From IMG/VR virus record IMGVR_UViG_3300031576_000217, positions 1-33,618 of that record: a DNA stretch of 33,618 nucleotides; one strand, given 5' to 3'. The translations under genes were made by a program, and so were the position numbers. The notes beneath the pieces were generated by a model. The model made no database searches. It was not told the origin of the DNA and worked only from the letters and a program-made list of their open reading frames with translations. The stretch comes from a virus. This document shows, piece by piece, positions 1 to 8,143 of the stretch. Within the stretch, counting starts at the first letter, position 1; each line of letters opens with the position of its first letter.

Positions 1-656
1 TTCTTATTCGATCCGGCGTTCACCGGGTCGCCGTCCGTCGCACTGCCGGAAGGCGACCAGGCCCACAATAGTTGCGGCGGAAAGTGCGGATACGCGGCGT
101 GATAGCCGCGCGCCCCGGCCCCGTCTTCCAGCGTGCGCAGCGTAACGTGTACGGTATCGTCGGGCTGGGCGTTGACCACGAAGTAGTCGGGGTCGAAGAC
201 CTCCGTGGCGGTCGGCGCGCGTCGCTGGTCCGGCGGCCCCCACTGGTCGAGGAATTGGCTGACCACGGCCGAATCGTTGGTCGCGTAATCGAACTGTGAG
301 TCGATCAGCGCCCGCGCCCCCAGCGCGGAGTCCTCCATCGAAGAGACCTGATAGTTATTAGCCGGACTAGAATAGTTGGCGATCCCTCGCGAGCCGGCCG
401 GGCCGAAGTAGCGGTGGTCCTCGTCGTACACCAGGTCCATGCCGTACACCGCGTCGTTGGCGTCAATCAGCTCGACGAAGATGGAATCGGAGATCGGCTC
501 CTCCGGCGTGCGCGCGGCGGTCAGCCGGAAACGCACGTCGGAGGAGCCGCCGCTGACGCCGCCGCCGCCCTCGGCAATTCGCACCGGCAGCCCGGCAATC
601 TGGCGAGCCACCAGCGCCAGCTCTCTTTCCACTGTGATGAGCCGGTCGCGGTCCAC
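1..656 (-). CDS. Tail-tip or distal tail protein, 3' end outside the window
   Basis: I translated this frame by hand. It opens with GTG at 656, overlapping the TAG stop of the upstream hub-like gene (TAGTG), and stays open for 218 codons to the window edge. The N-terminus (DRDRLITVERELALVARQIA) looks helical. A glycine-rich hinge (EGGGGVSGGSS) follows, then a beta-rich body containing VYGMDLVYDEDHRYFG. I do not recognise a family. Its place right after the hub-like gene, translationally coupled to it, suggests a tail-tip, baseplate or fibre-base component. That role is inference from position only. The missing C-terminus could change the interpretation. Confidence 0.7.
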   Translation of the reverse strand, partial: MDRDRLITVERELALVARQIAGLPVRIAEGGGGVSGGSSDVRFRLTAARTPEEPISDSIFVELIDANDAVYGMDLVYDEDHRYFGPAGSRGIANYSSPANNYQVSSMEDSALGARALIDSQFDYATNDSAVVSQFLDQWGPPDQRRAPTATEVFDPDYFVVNAQPDDTVHVTLRTLEDGAGARGYHAAYPHFPPQLLWAWSPSGSATDGDPVNAGSNK

Positions 657-2824
657 TACACCACCCTTGTCAAATCCAAGTCTTCGTCGTTCGTCTTAAT
701 CGTCATCGAGCCATTGGTCAGGTCGTAAGTAATCATGCTGACGACTGAGTTCACCGTCTCTTGCGTCACGCTGCTGCCGATCGTGGTGATGAGCATTCCT
801 AAGCGAAACAAGTTGCGGACTTGGCGGAATGTCATCGTGACCGGCAGCCGGTCCTGCTGATACCATTCGTAGGCCACACGCGCGATGTCGTTCAGGTGCG
901 GCCGGTTGTCGCGCAGTACGCCGCCATTGGTGAGTACGGGTTCGCCGTTGCGTAAGTCAACAATCGTGTTTGCGGCTAGGAAGTCGAGTCGGTATTCATC
1001 GCCCGCGTACAGCACGAGCTTTTGCAGCGGGACGCCCGCTGGTAAATCCACGTCGGCCGGAAACTTACCTTCCGCGTAGCTGTCGGCTTCGATCGTGGTG
1101 GTCACGCGCAGCGTTGCGTAATCGACTTGCGGGTCCGTGCCGGTTGGCTCGGCCGCCGTCCAGTGATTCAATGCGGCCGCGTGTTGCACGCCATCGGAAT
1201 CGAGCAGCACGCCCGGCACGGTCTGTTGCATGCGCAGGTTGTAGCTGGTGCTGATTTTGTCCGACACCAACCCCCCGGCCGCGAAATCGTGTTCGGACAT
1301 CTTTTCCACGAATTGATATTTTTCCGGCACGGACGCGCTCTCCGCCTCCGCGACTTGCAGGATGGCAAACGTCGGCATGTATTCGGCTTCGCTGCCTGTC
1401 GGTTGCGTCTCCTCGATATCGGAGGTGTCTTGGTAATTCCAACCGCGCTTGAGGCGCGTCAGATTCAGCAGCCGCAAGCCTTCAATCGCGTATTCCAGCG
1501 TGCCCAACACCGATCCGGTGTTGGACAGCACGGGAAACGTCCAGTTGCGATCGCCGTCGCCGCCGTCGCCAGACTTGCCATCCCAGGCGGGATCGAGCCT
1601 GAACGCACTGTAGACGCGGTAGAATCGCTCGGCCTTTTGGAAAGCGTCGTTACGTGTCTTTTTCTGGGCGGTCGTTAGCGCGGCGTAGCCGGCCTCCGAG
1701 GAGGAAGCCGCTTTGTAGCCGTCCTCAATCACACTCTGCCAATCGACGATGAGTTCAGCGCCGTCGCCGGCCACGGCTAGCGTACCCGTACTGGTCATCC
1801 GCGCGCCGCGCGCGATGATTTGGTGATACACGCGCGAACCAGCCTCGGCCATGATTACGTCTTCCACGTCGCGTTCGGTATCAAAATCCAGCGTTTGTTG
1901 ATCGCGGTTGGCGGGCACCGTGCCGGTGGACGGCAGCGTGATGGCCGACGCGGCCAGCGTCTCGACGCGAATCTCGCACACTCCGGGTGGGCCTGCACCC
2001 TCGACATATTCCAACCACCACACAAAGCCACGTTGCGGTGATAGGAGCTTGCTGAGCACCTGAAAGACGGTCATGCCGTCCGGGTCGAGAGTTGGCGCGA
2101 TGCCAGCCAGCACGTTCGCAAATGCGTCCCCGGCGTTCAGCCGGAACGGAGCCGGGGCCGTTACGTCGGCCGTGGTGCGGGTCGTGTAGTAGGCCGTCAA
2201 GTAATCGACGATTTCGCCGAGCTTCCACAACTCGCCAGTCTCGCCACTGGCCGCGAAGGTATAGCTGCCGTCGCCATTGGTGGCGTCGCTGCGATTGGCC
2301 CGCGTGCGCGTGTCGGCGTCCAAGCTTACGCCCTTGCCACCGTTGAATGGCAAAGTGCGTTGAATAACCGTATCCTCTCCAACTACCGCCGAATAAATCT
2401 GCACGCGGTCGAGAAAGTATTCCATGCCGACCGCTCTCAGGACTTGTTTCTTTCCGGTGAGCAGCTGCGCCATGCCTTCGCCCTTGACGGCCGAGCGCTG
2501 CTTAGCAGTCCCGATAATGAAGCCGACCCACACAATATCGCTATCCGCTGTATCTTCGTCCGGATGAATCGTGATGCGCACGTATCGGCCCAGCAACGCT
2601 AACGGAGAATACTGCGCATAGAAGTCGGTTCCGAAGTGCAGCATGTCGCCAAGCTCGCGGCTTAGCTCGGCTTCGTCGTAAGCGTTCACGGCCAACGTCA
2701 ACTTGTCACAGTATAGAAACGTGGTTGCGGTCCACACCGCATCGTCGAGACTCTGTTTGATCTCGACCGTGGCGGCGCGGAATTCCGTGATGAGTTGGCC
2801 GTGGTCGGTACTTAGCGTCGGCAT
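656..2824 (-). CDS. Large tail hub-like protein (722 aa)
   Basis: The start is taken at the ATG at 2824 (MPTLSTDHGQ), 7 bases after a GGGG run and just past the stop of the upstream gene. The longer reading with 13 more residues would overlap that gene. The protein is long, acidic and beta-rich. It has no signal peptide or membrane segment. A helical stretch near residues 370-400 contains TTAQKKTRNDAFQKAERFYR. The C-terminus (MITYDLTNGSMTIKTNDEDL) resembles the closing beta-barrel strands of baseplate-hub/tail-tip proteins such as the gp27/late-control-D group. That resemblance is by eye. Position after the tape measure supports a tail hub through which DNA is delivered. The exact family is not established. 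Confidence 0.7.
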   Translation of the reverse strand: MPTLSTDHGQLITEFRAATVEIKQSLDDAVWTATTFLYCDKLTLAVNAYDEAELSRELGDMLHFGTDFYAQYSPLALLGRYVRITIHPDEDTADSDIVWVGFIIGTAKQRSAVKGEGMAQLLTGKKQVLRAVGMEYFLDRVQIYSAVVGEDTVIQRTLPFNGGKGVSLDADTRTRANRSDATNGDGSYTFAASGETGELWKLGEIVDYLTAYYTTRTTADVTAPAPFRLNAGDAFANVLAGIAPTLDPDGMTVFQVLSKLLSPQRGFVWWLEYVEGAGPPGVCEIRVETLAASAITLPSTGTVPANRDQQTLDFDTERDVEDVIMAEAGSRVYHQIIARGARMTSTGTLAVAGDGAELIVDWQSVIEDGYKAASSSEAGYAALTTAQKKTRNDAFQKAERFYRVYSAFRLDPAWDGKSGDGGDGDRNWTFPVLSNTGSVLGTLEYAIEGLRLLNLTRLKRGWNYQDTSDIEETQPTGSEAEYMPTFAILQVAEAESASVPEKYQFVEKMSEHDFAAGGLVSDKISTSYNLRMQQTVPGVLLDSDGVQHAAALNHWTAAEPTGTDPQVDYATLRVTTTIEADSYAEGKFPADVDLPAGVPLQKLVLYAGDEYRLDFLAANTIVDLRNGEPVLTNGGVLRDNRPHLNDIARVAYEWYQQDRLPVTMTFRQVRNLFRLGMLITTIGSSVTQETVNSVVSMITYDLTNGSMTIKTNDEDLDLTRVV

Positions 2825-2826
2825 GC

Positions 2827-3213
2827 TTACCCCAAGAGCGTCCAGCTCACGACGTGGCAGCATTGCTCGCCGCCGACCAATCCGCCAAGAGAATTAAAGA
2901 TGGCGTAGCGTTCGCGTTCGCGGACTTCCAACACAAGCCACGTTCCTTCGCTCACCGAATGCCGCACCCATTCCACCGGGTCGTCGCCGACCATCGCCTT
3001 GTATTCCAGCATCTTATTATGCGCGGATTGCAAGCTCGCTTCGTAATTGAGCGTCACGATCTCGAAGGGCTTGCTACGCTTTCCCGTCTTGCGCACGGCC
3101 GTGCCGTCCACGCCGGCCCGCTCGATAAGTTCAAGCTGTTCCTGGCGCAGGAATGGCGGGCCTTCCATGCTGAGGAATTGGAAGTAGCCGATGGTGTTGA
3201 GGTGGACGGGCAT
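2827..3213 (-). CDS. Small tail protein, probable distal-tail component
   Basis: This 128-aa ORF starts with MPVHLNTIGYFQFL and ends 2 bases before the hub-like gene, so the two are probably translated together. It has no membrane segment, cysteine cluster or catalytic motif. It looks like a small alpha/beta domain. A central lysine-rich stretch (VRKTGKRSKPFEIVTLNYEA) leads into a strand. It ends with GGEQCCHVVSWTLLG. Between tape measure and hub is where lambda M/L-type or distal tail proteins sit, so a tail-tip role is likely. No named family is recognised. The start lacks a strong ribosome binding site. Confidence 0.65.
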   Translation of the reverse strand: MPVHLNTIGYFQFLSMEGPPFLRQEQLELIERAGVDGTAVRKTGKRSKPFEIVTLNYEASLQSAHNKMLEYKAMVGDDPVEWVRHSVSEGTWLVLEVRERERYAIFNSLGGLVGGEQCCHVVSWTLLG

Positions 3214-3223
3214 AAAACTGCTG

Positions 3224-3253
3224 TTGCGGTAGCTAAATCGCGATGCTCATAAT
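3224..3253 (+). promoter_or_regulatory. Possible plus-strand promoter, weak
   Basis: TTGCGG (3224-3229) and CATAAT (3248-3253) are separated by 18 bases. The second box matches the sigma70 -10 consensus at 5 of 6 positions, the first at only 3 of 6. It points at the plus-strand ORF that starts at 3260. Transcription would begin about at the ATG, implying a leaderless message. This is a suggestion based on spacing and position only. Confidence 0.2.
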
Positions 3254-3259
3254 GGTGCG

Positions 3260-3565
3260 ATGCGAACGCTCTGGCCTATCGTTGTGCTCGCGGCTTTGTG
3301 CGGAGGATTGCTCGGCGGGATTATTGGCGCGGCCGTTGTTCTGAATACCAACAAGCCACCCCGGGCCGTGCGAGCGCCGTCTAACAAGGTCGATCCAGGA
3401 ATTGAGAAGCGAATAAAAGCGATGGAAGTTAAACTCTCCAAACATCACGAAGCAATACGAGCAACCGTTTATGGTGTCGAGAATTTGGCGAACACGCTCG
3501 ATGACGCGAATATCCCTGGCTGGCCAGTAAGGCGCCCTGATTTCTCTGACATTGATATTGAATAG
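3260..3565 (+). CDS. Plus-strand single-pass membrane protein with coiled-coil-like tail (101 aa)
   Basis: This ORF runs against all its neighbours. Residues about 4-30 are a strongly hydrophobic, glycine-rich helix (IVVLAALCGGLLGGIIGAAV). A proline/basic linker follows, then an amphipathic helix around IEKRIKAMEVKLSKHHEAIR with heptad-like spacing. This is an N-terminal anchor with an exposed helical domain. The composition is far more protein-like than the antisense reading. It exactly fills the gap between the tape measure and the next tail gene, convergent to one and divergent from the other, as accessory 'moron' genes often do. No ribosome binding site is clear. The competing minus ORF at 3233-3571 does have a GGAGG site and ATGA coupling, so the assignment is open. 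Confidence 0.5.
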   Translation: MRTLWPIVVLAALCGGLLGGIIGAAVVLNTNKPPRAVRAPSNKVDPGIEKRIKAMEVKLSKHHEAIRATVYGVENLANTLDDANIPGWPVRRPDFSDIDIE

Positions 3566-3567
3566 CA

Positions 3568-5085
3568 TCATTGTTCTTGCCTCCCTGATGGGCGGGGAGC
3601 TTCTAAGCCGCGTTCCATTCGCTCGTTGGATTCAGCGGTCCGCTTCATATACTCCAGAATTTCCGAACGCAGTTCGGGACTAATCGCGCTGTCTCCGGTG
3701 CGGTTCAATGCCGCACGGAATGCACCCTCTTCGCCGCCCAGCCCCTCAATAATTGGATAGATCGCGGATGATGCCGCGTAACTGAACCCGCTTTGACGTG
3801 ATTTGGTTTCAGCAACTAATGCTTCAAAAATGTTCCTCTTGGTGCTATCGAGCGACATAGACAGACTTCCTTCGCGGCGCTGGCGTAATGTCGCTGCCCT
3901 GAGTTGCGGGTCGGATTCGATGTATCGTCGATCCCCGATGACATCCGAAGTGTTGCCCGCTTGAATCTGAGGCAGCATTTGGCTGAACATCGCCTGCCCC
4001 TCAGCGCTTGCGAGAATGTTCAAACCCGCAGCCGCGCGCATTTCCCCCGTGATGCCAATGGCCGATTCACCGCTGCGCATCCTTTCGACCAATGCCGTAA
4101 CCGTTTCCAGGAGCGTGCCCTTGCCTAATTTGTCTTTGTTAATCTGATTCAGCAGCGATCGCATGCGCGTGGCTGCCTCTTCCGTACCGGGAGACTGCTT
4201 TTCAATCGCCACGAACGCCGCTAGCGCCTCTTCGTCAGAGAAACCGAGCGCATTCGATTCAGTTCCAAAAAGTGTTGTTCCAACGGCTGCTAGTGCGAAG
4301 TCGGTTTGCATCGCACCCGCTGCGATTAATACTTTGTTAGCAATTTGTTCAATGCTCCCGGCTTCACCTTTACCGAAAACGTCCTGTGTTTTCTTTAAGC
4401 CCTCGGCAACCGTTTTGAGATTATCCGGCCTGACCTGCTTGCTCTGCCCGAGCTTGGTGATATACGCCACTTCGGAGTCGGAGTAGCCAGCGTTGCGGAG
4501 TCCGAAGACAAAGTCGGCCGCTTGTCCGCCTTGGTCGGGTCCGAACACGCCCTGCGTCTGTAGGTTGCGTGCTTGCCCGACTAACTTTTGAAAGTCTGGC
4601 GGTGAAGTGGAAACCTGCTGCAACTCGCCGAATGCGCCGACTGTGTTAAAGACACGATCCGCCGCCACCTGAGAATCGGCGCTCATTTTCTGTAGCGCTT
4701 GCGAAACAATACCAACCGCCGCACCAACGCCGATAAACCCAGTGGCATAACTCTTTAGGTCGCCGATTGCTTTCGCACCGAATGTTTTGCCGCCACTGCT
4801 ACCAACATCGTCGAGCTTCTGCCGTAACCGCGCCGCCGTCCGCTCGGCGTCCGCCATTTCCATCTTGCCGGCCTTCACGGCCTTGGCCATCGTTTCCAGC
4901 TTCTGATTGTAGCGCTCTTGCGGCGTGAGGTTTTGATCGGTGATGCGCTTGGCGGCTTTTTCCAGCGCGTTCATTTCGCGCACTGAGCCCTTCACCGTGT
5001 CGCCGAGTTTTTTATAAACGGCGTTTAGATCGGCACCGGCTTTGAGGCTGGTAGATAGATCGGTTTCAAATCGCAGTCGGGCCAA
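3568..5085 (-). CDS. Tail tape measure-like protein (505 aa)
   Basis: It starts with TTG at 5085, behind GGGTGG and one base past the end of the frameshifted chaperone reading frame. The protein is mostly helical: residues about 1-95 are charged coiled coil (LKAGADLNAVYKKLGDTVKG and following). A glycine-rich hydrophobic patch follows (SYATGFIGVGAAVGIVSQAL). The rest is long alanine-rich helical segments. It sits immediately after the chaperone pair with a -1 slippery site, the standard tape-measure position. In known siphophages tail length scales with tape-measure length. At 505 residues this would be a short tail unless another protein contributes. The C-terminus (GRQEQ) overlaps the start of a competing minus ORF. 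Confidence 0.8.
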   Translation of the reverse strand: MARLRFETDLSTSLKAGADLNAVYKKLGDTVKGSVREMNALEKAAKRITDQNLTPQERYNQKLETMAKAVKAGKMEMADAERTAARLRQKLDDVGSSGGKTFGAKAIGDLKSYATGFIGVGAAVGIVSQALQKMSADSQVAADRVFNTVGAFGELQQVSTSPPDFQKLVGQARNLQTQGVFGPDQGGQAADFVFGLRNAGYSDSEVAYITKLGQSKQVRPDNLKTVAEGLKKTQDVFGKGEAGSIEQIANKVLIAAGAMQTDFALAAVGTTLFGTESNALGFSDEEALAAFVAIEKQSPGTEEAATRMRSLLNQINKDKLGKGTLLETVTALVERMRSGESAIGITGEMRAAAGLNILASAEGQAMFSQMLPQIQAGNTSDVIGDRRYIESDPQLRAATLRQRREGSLSMSLDSTKRNIFEALVAETKSRQSGFSYAASSAIYPIIEGLGGEEGAFRAALNRTGDSAISPELRSEILEYMKRTAESNERMERGLEAPRPSGRQEQ

Positions 5086-5086
5086 G

Positions 5087-5919
5087 TTACCACCCTTGAT
5101 TCAGCGCCGCCAAATCGGCGAACGTCGGTTTGTATCCTGCCGCCAACCCCCGCGACCACGCGCGGTAAACTAACCAGCGGCGGTCACAGGGGATGGTGTC
5201 TTTTTTTTTGAAACCTCTTGCCATTTGAGATACGTTGGCCAATCAACCGCGATGGCCACGATGTTGTGCGTCATCTGTTCGGTCGTAAGAAAGTGACCGT
5301 GGGCAATCTCGTTCGCCCCAATAACGTAGTTCGTCTGCAAAAGCGCCTGCGCGGCCTTGTTAATATCCGCTTTGTTCACCTCTGGCCCGCCTTCGTCGTC
5401 GGCCAGCATTTGCTCGGCGAAGGGGGCGGTTAAATTCCACAGGTGCGCATACAGCGGGAGCACTTGACCGGGGACCAATTCGCCCTTGTCATCAACGTCC
5501 AGGTAGCTCGGCAGATTCGTGCGCAGCTCTACGGCGGATTCGTCGAAATAGCGGACCACCGGGCATAACCACCGAGCACCGTCGGCCAGTGAAACCAGAT
5601 AGCCGCCCAATTGATTCTTGCGGGCGAGGTCTAGCGGTGTCGGCGGAGCGTCTTTCCAGTAGCCTACGAATACGTCCGGCTCGCCCGGCCGCTTCATCTT
5701 GCGCCACGCCTGATTCTCCATGTCCATCTTCACGCGCCCGTCGTCATGCCGCGACGGATCGGCGAACACGACGCCGGTGGAGCCCGTGGGCGTGTGGGCG
5801 TGGCACACGCACGTTACTGGCGGAGTCTCGAAAGCATAGGACAGCCCCCACGCCTTCACGTCGTCCTGCGAGACGTTGCGAGTTTGACTGGGGCGGAAAT
5901 ATAAGAAGCCATTGGGCAT
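5087..5919 (-). CDS. Tail assembly chaperone, -1 frameshifted long form (gpGT-like)
   Basis: This is the predicted fusion product of the 249-aa chaperone and a 37-codon extension read after a -1 slip at A AAA AAG (5206-5200). The first 240 residues are those of the upstream frame. The extension, which I translated by hand, begins DTIPCDRRWLVYRAWSRGLA and ends ADLAALNQGW before TAA at 5089-5087. It has no start codon of its own near its beginning. It ends one base before the TTG of the tape measure, so the frame exactly fills an otherwise empty 85-base gap. In lambda and many siphophages the frameshifted form bridges tail-tube subunits and the tape measure. The length of the predicted fusion is 277 aa. 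Confidence 0.75.
5170..5919 (-). CDS. Tail assembly chaperone, short form (gpG-like)
   Basis: The 249-aa ORF starts MPNGFLYFRPSQTRNVSQDD, 3 bases after the stop of the preceding tail gene. It is soluble and mixed alpha/beta, with a more helical second half (NKADINKAAQALLQTNYVIG). The last residues (EVSKKKTPSPVTAAG) are encoded over a run of nine A residues, where the frameshift is predicted. Sequence alone would not identify it. The call rests on position between the tube-protein cluster and the tape measure, together with the slippery site. It is longer than lambda gpG (about 140 aa), so it could carry an extra domain. Confidence 0.7.
   Translation of the reverse strand: MPNGFLYFRPSQTRNVSQDDVKAWGLSYAFETPPVTCVCHAHTPTGSTGVVFADPSRHDDGRVKMDMENQAWRKMKRPGEPDVFVGYWKDAPPTPLDLARKNQLGGYLVSLADGARWLCPVVRYFDESAVELRTNLPSYLDVDDKGELVPGQVLPLYAHLWNLTAPFAEQMLADDEGGPEVNKADINKAAQALLQTNYVIGANEIAHGHFLTTEQMTHNIVAIAVDWPTYLKWQEVSKKKTPSPVTAAG
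5200..5206 (-). other. Programmed -1 frameshift slippery site A AAA AAG
   Basis: In the chaperone frame the codons read TCA AAA AAA AAG ACA. The heptamer A AAA AAG has the X XXY YYZ form and is the one used in E. coli dnaX. Nine consecutive A residues (5209-5201) are unusual in this GC-rich DNA. A Shine-Dalgarno-like AGAGG (about 5218-5213) lies about 6 bases upstream, as in dnaX. Downstream, complementary segments CCGCG/CGCGG (around 5165-5150) and CCGCC/GGCGG could form a stem. Slippage leads to the 37-codon extension. Confidence 0.8.
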
Positions 5920-5921
5920 GA

Positions 5922-6419
5922 TTAACTTAGCGTTTCGATGAACTCAGCGAAGGCCAGCGGGCCTGCCGCGCCGGTCCCGAGATTGACGATCATTTGAATG
6001 GAAAACACGTCGCCGGCCACGAATGTCGTACTGCTCAGCGTGCCCTCGACCACAACTCTGTCGCTCGTGGCATGAGTAATCGTCAAGTCCGCAGACATAA
6101 TCGTCGTGCCGTTCTTTTTCAGCACGAAGTCAATGTCGGTGTTCGTGCCGGTGTCGTTCAGTAGCCCGGCGAATTTGTTGATCGTGCCGGCCGACCCGGC
6201 CACGAATACAACCTCTTCGCGGGCCACCGGGGGCGTAGTGGCAATCGGCAGGTCGAAGTTCGTCCAGCCCTTGGAGAACAATTCCGACTTCGACGCCGGG
6301 AACGCATCGGCAACGGCGCTTGACCACATCGCCGGCTTCAACGCGCCGTCTGGAAACGTGATTGTCGCCCCAGCGTTGGCCGGCACTTTGACTGAGCAAT
6401 TGGCAATGATCGTAGACAT
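5922..6419 (-). CDS. Tail structural protein, beta-rich (165 aa)
   Basis: The ORF starts MSTIIANCSVKVPANAGATI behind a GAGG motif. It is rich in Val, Thr, Ala and Gly in alternating beta-strand patterns (VVFVAGSAGTINKFAGLLND). A segment ATSDRVVVEGTLSSTTFVAG ends in a hydrophobic strand, SIQMIVNLG. It contains no catalytic motif or membrane helix. The pattern fits a virion surface or Ig/jelly-roll-like decoration domain. Location between the tube gene and the chaperone suggests a tail-tube-associated protein. The family is not recognised. Confidence 0.65.
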   Translation of the reverse strand: MSTIIANCSVKVPANAGATITFPDGALKPAMWSSAVADAFPASKSELFSKGWTNFDLPIATTPPVAREEVVFVAGSAGTINKFAGLLNDTGTNTDIDFVLKKNGTTIMSADLTITHATSDRVVVEGTLSSTTFVAGDVFSIQMIVNLGTGAAGPLAFAEFIETLS

Positions 6420-6422
6420 GGC

Positions 6423-6665
6423 TTATTCGTCCTCTTCCGTAAGCCCGTCAATCGTGGCTTTGTTTTCTTGACCAACCTTCCTTAGGATCGTGATGACCTT
6501 ATCCCGCACGGCAGGGACGCAGCAGCCGTGAACATCACAGAGCGAGGCGAGCTGCTTGCGGTATTCTTCCGGCACACGATCCACTACCCGCGCTGAGCGG
6601 CCGGCGGCAATCATCACCGCGACCGCGCGCCAAAATTCGTCAAGTATTGGTTTCTGTTTACTCAT
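6423..6665 (-). CDS. Small tail-region protein (80 aa)
   Basis: The true start is taken as the ATG at 6665 (MSKQKPILDEFWRAVAVMIA), which overlaps the TGA stop of the tail tube gene as ATGA, with GGAG upstream. The same frame extends further upstream, but that part only shadows the tube gene. The product is mostly helical. It has three cysteines in CDVHGCC and an acidic tail (GLTEEDE). The family is not recognised. The tight coupling to the tube gene suggests it is made in proportion to tube protein and helps assembly. Confidence 0.65.
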   Translation of the reverse strand: MSKQKPILDEFWRAVAVMIAAGRSARVVDRVPEEYRKQLASLCDVHGCCVPAVRDKVITILRKVGQENKATIDGLTEEDE

Positions 6666-7621
6666 CACGACTCCGGCGACGTGTCGTAAGCGGCAGCAGT
6701 ATTGAACAGGATCGGGGCATTGGTGCCGTCGTACAGGCACTCGATACGAACATCCACCGTGGCGTCCGCCTGACCCGATGCACTGAATGGACTCGTGACG
6801 GTGATTAAGCCGAAAGCGGTGAACGCGATGTGCTGAGTGGTGGCGGAGGCAACGTAGGAACTGCCGGTGAGGCGCTTGACTAGCTGAATCTTGGTGTCGG
6901 CATGAGTGGCTGTATCCCATAGTCCGATGTTTGCGCCGCCGATCTTGGATGGGTTGATGCCCCGAAAGGTGATCACCGGGACTACCTTCGTGACCGCGAT
7001 GCGGTCCGGGTAGATCGTAGGTGCCAGCGGGCGCGGCTTGGCGACTTGTACGCCAAAATCAATCGTCACGCTTTCCGGCTTGAATTGGATGCCGCTTATG
7101 GCGCATAGACCTATCTCGAATTGCTCTTTGATAAGCGACGCTGGCAGGGTTGCCGCGTGGCTGATGACCAGCGGGGCATTGGTGCCATCGAAAATGGCAT
7201 CAATCATAAAGCTGAGCGTGGCATCGCTGCCTTTGTCGGCTTGTAGCGAGCCGAGATACATCAGCCCGTTGGCGAAAACGTAACTGCTATGACTATTGGA
7301 CTCCACGTCCGTCAAGCAGTCGCCGCGGTTCTTGCCGAACACGGTGACACCGGGGTCGCCCACGGCATCCACGAAACATTGGCCGCTGACGCCGATCGTG
7401 GAAAGCACTTCGGCGATCGCCTTGGACGTTACGCTGGCGACCGGGGCAAATTGCGTGATTGACCGGCCTTCGTCGTAGATCGATCCCGAGTCGTCGCCGA
7501 TCGTCTCAACATTGCTGGCAATTTCGATGCTCACGATGGAGCCGATTTGTGCATCCAGCGTGGCGGCAGCCAATGGTTCCTCGGCGTCAACGATCACTCC
7601 GCCGCTTGAATAACTTGGCAT
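6665..7621 (-). CDS. Probable major tail tube protein with internal duplication (318 aa)
   Basis: The start MPSYSSGGVIVDAEE has an ideal AGGAG site 6 bases upstream. The protein is beta-rich with few charges. Two parts look like copies of one domain: a SSYV...DATLSF...IFDGTNAPLVIS segment in the first half and a SSYV...DATVDV...LYDGTNAPILFN segment near the C-terminus. The shared YDGTNAP/FDGTNAP block is clear by eye. Its position after the head-tail completion proteins and before the chaperone is the lambda gpV position. Some tube proteins carry an added Ig-like domain. Here the two halves seem related to each other instead. A second tail structural role is the alternative. Confidence 0.65.
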   Translation of the reverse strand: MPSYSSGGVIVDAEEPLAAATLDAQIGSIVSIEIASNVETIGDDSGSIYDEGRSITQFAPVASVTSKAIAEVLSTIGVSGQCFVDAVGDPGVTVFGKNRGDCLTDVESNSHSSYVFANGLMYLGSLQADKGSDATLSFMIDAIFDGTNAPLVISHAATLPASLIKEQFEIGLCAISGIQFKPESVTIDFGVQVAKPRPLAPTIYPDRIAVTKVVPVITFRGINPSKIGGANIGLWDTATHADTKIQLVKRLTGSSYVASATTQHIAFTAFGLITVTSPFSASGQADATVDVRIECLYDGTNAPILFNTAAAYDTSPES

Positions 7622-7630
7622 TGATGGCTC

Positions 7631-8143
7631 CTATGCGGCTTTGCGACGAATGGTGGTGCGGCCCAGGCGGTCTAGTTCGCGGTCGAAAATGCGGACGAAC
7701 AGCGCGGCCAGTTGTTCGGCTTCCGATGGCAACACGCGCGTCACCTCTTCGCGCATGTTGATGTTGCTGTCCTTGTATCGAAAGTTGAGCGCGGGCGCGT
7801 TGATAATTACGTCGCAAATAGCTTGCGTGGCAGATGGAGCCTTGGCCTCGGTGCGAGCTGCCTTCGCGCGCTCGCGACTACGACCGGACCAGACTAGTGG
7901 CTTGTCTTCCTTGATGCTCGCCACGCCGGCAATCTCAGCACCGAGGCGCTTGCGGCGGCGATAGACGGGGTCACGATTGGCGTAGCTGTAGCGTGCAGTG
8001 GCGCTCTGCAAAAAGTGGCGTGGCAGCATGTCGGCAATCCACCGATCACCAACGGCCTTCATCGCCACACGCGCAGCCGCGCGAATCTGGTTCGGCTTCA
8101 AGCCGGCGATGCCGTCTAAGGTGATGGATGCGCTTACGCTCAT
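7631..8143 (-). CDS. HK97 gp10-like / tail completion protein (170 aa)
   Basis: MSVSASITLDGIAGLKPNQI starts at an ATG overlapping the upstream stop (ATGA). A motif of the gp10/virion-morphogenesis type is visible: MLPRHFLQSATARYSY followed by DPVYRRRKRLG, a basic stretch with aromatic residues. The C-terminal half has beta strands and an acidic helix (LPSEAEQLAALFVRIFDREL), then a basic tail (RTTIRRKAA). Proteins of this type close the head or tail end and join the two. Gene order agrees. I assign it by motif style and order, not by a clear family hit. Confidence 0.65.
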   Translation of the reverse strand: MSVSASITLDGIAGLKPNQIRAAARVAMKAVGDRWIADMLPRHFLQSATARYSYANRDPVYRRRKRLGAEIAGVASIKEDKPLVWSGRSRERAKAARTEAKAPSATQAICDVIINAPALNFRYKDSNINMREEVTRVLPSEAEQLAALFVRIFDRELDRLGRTTIRRKAA

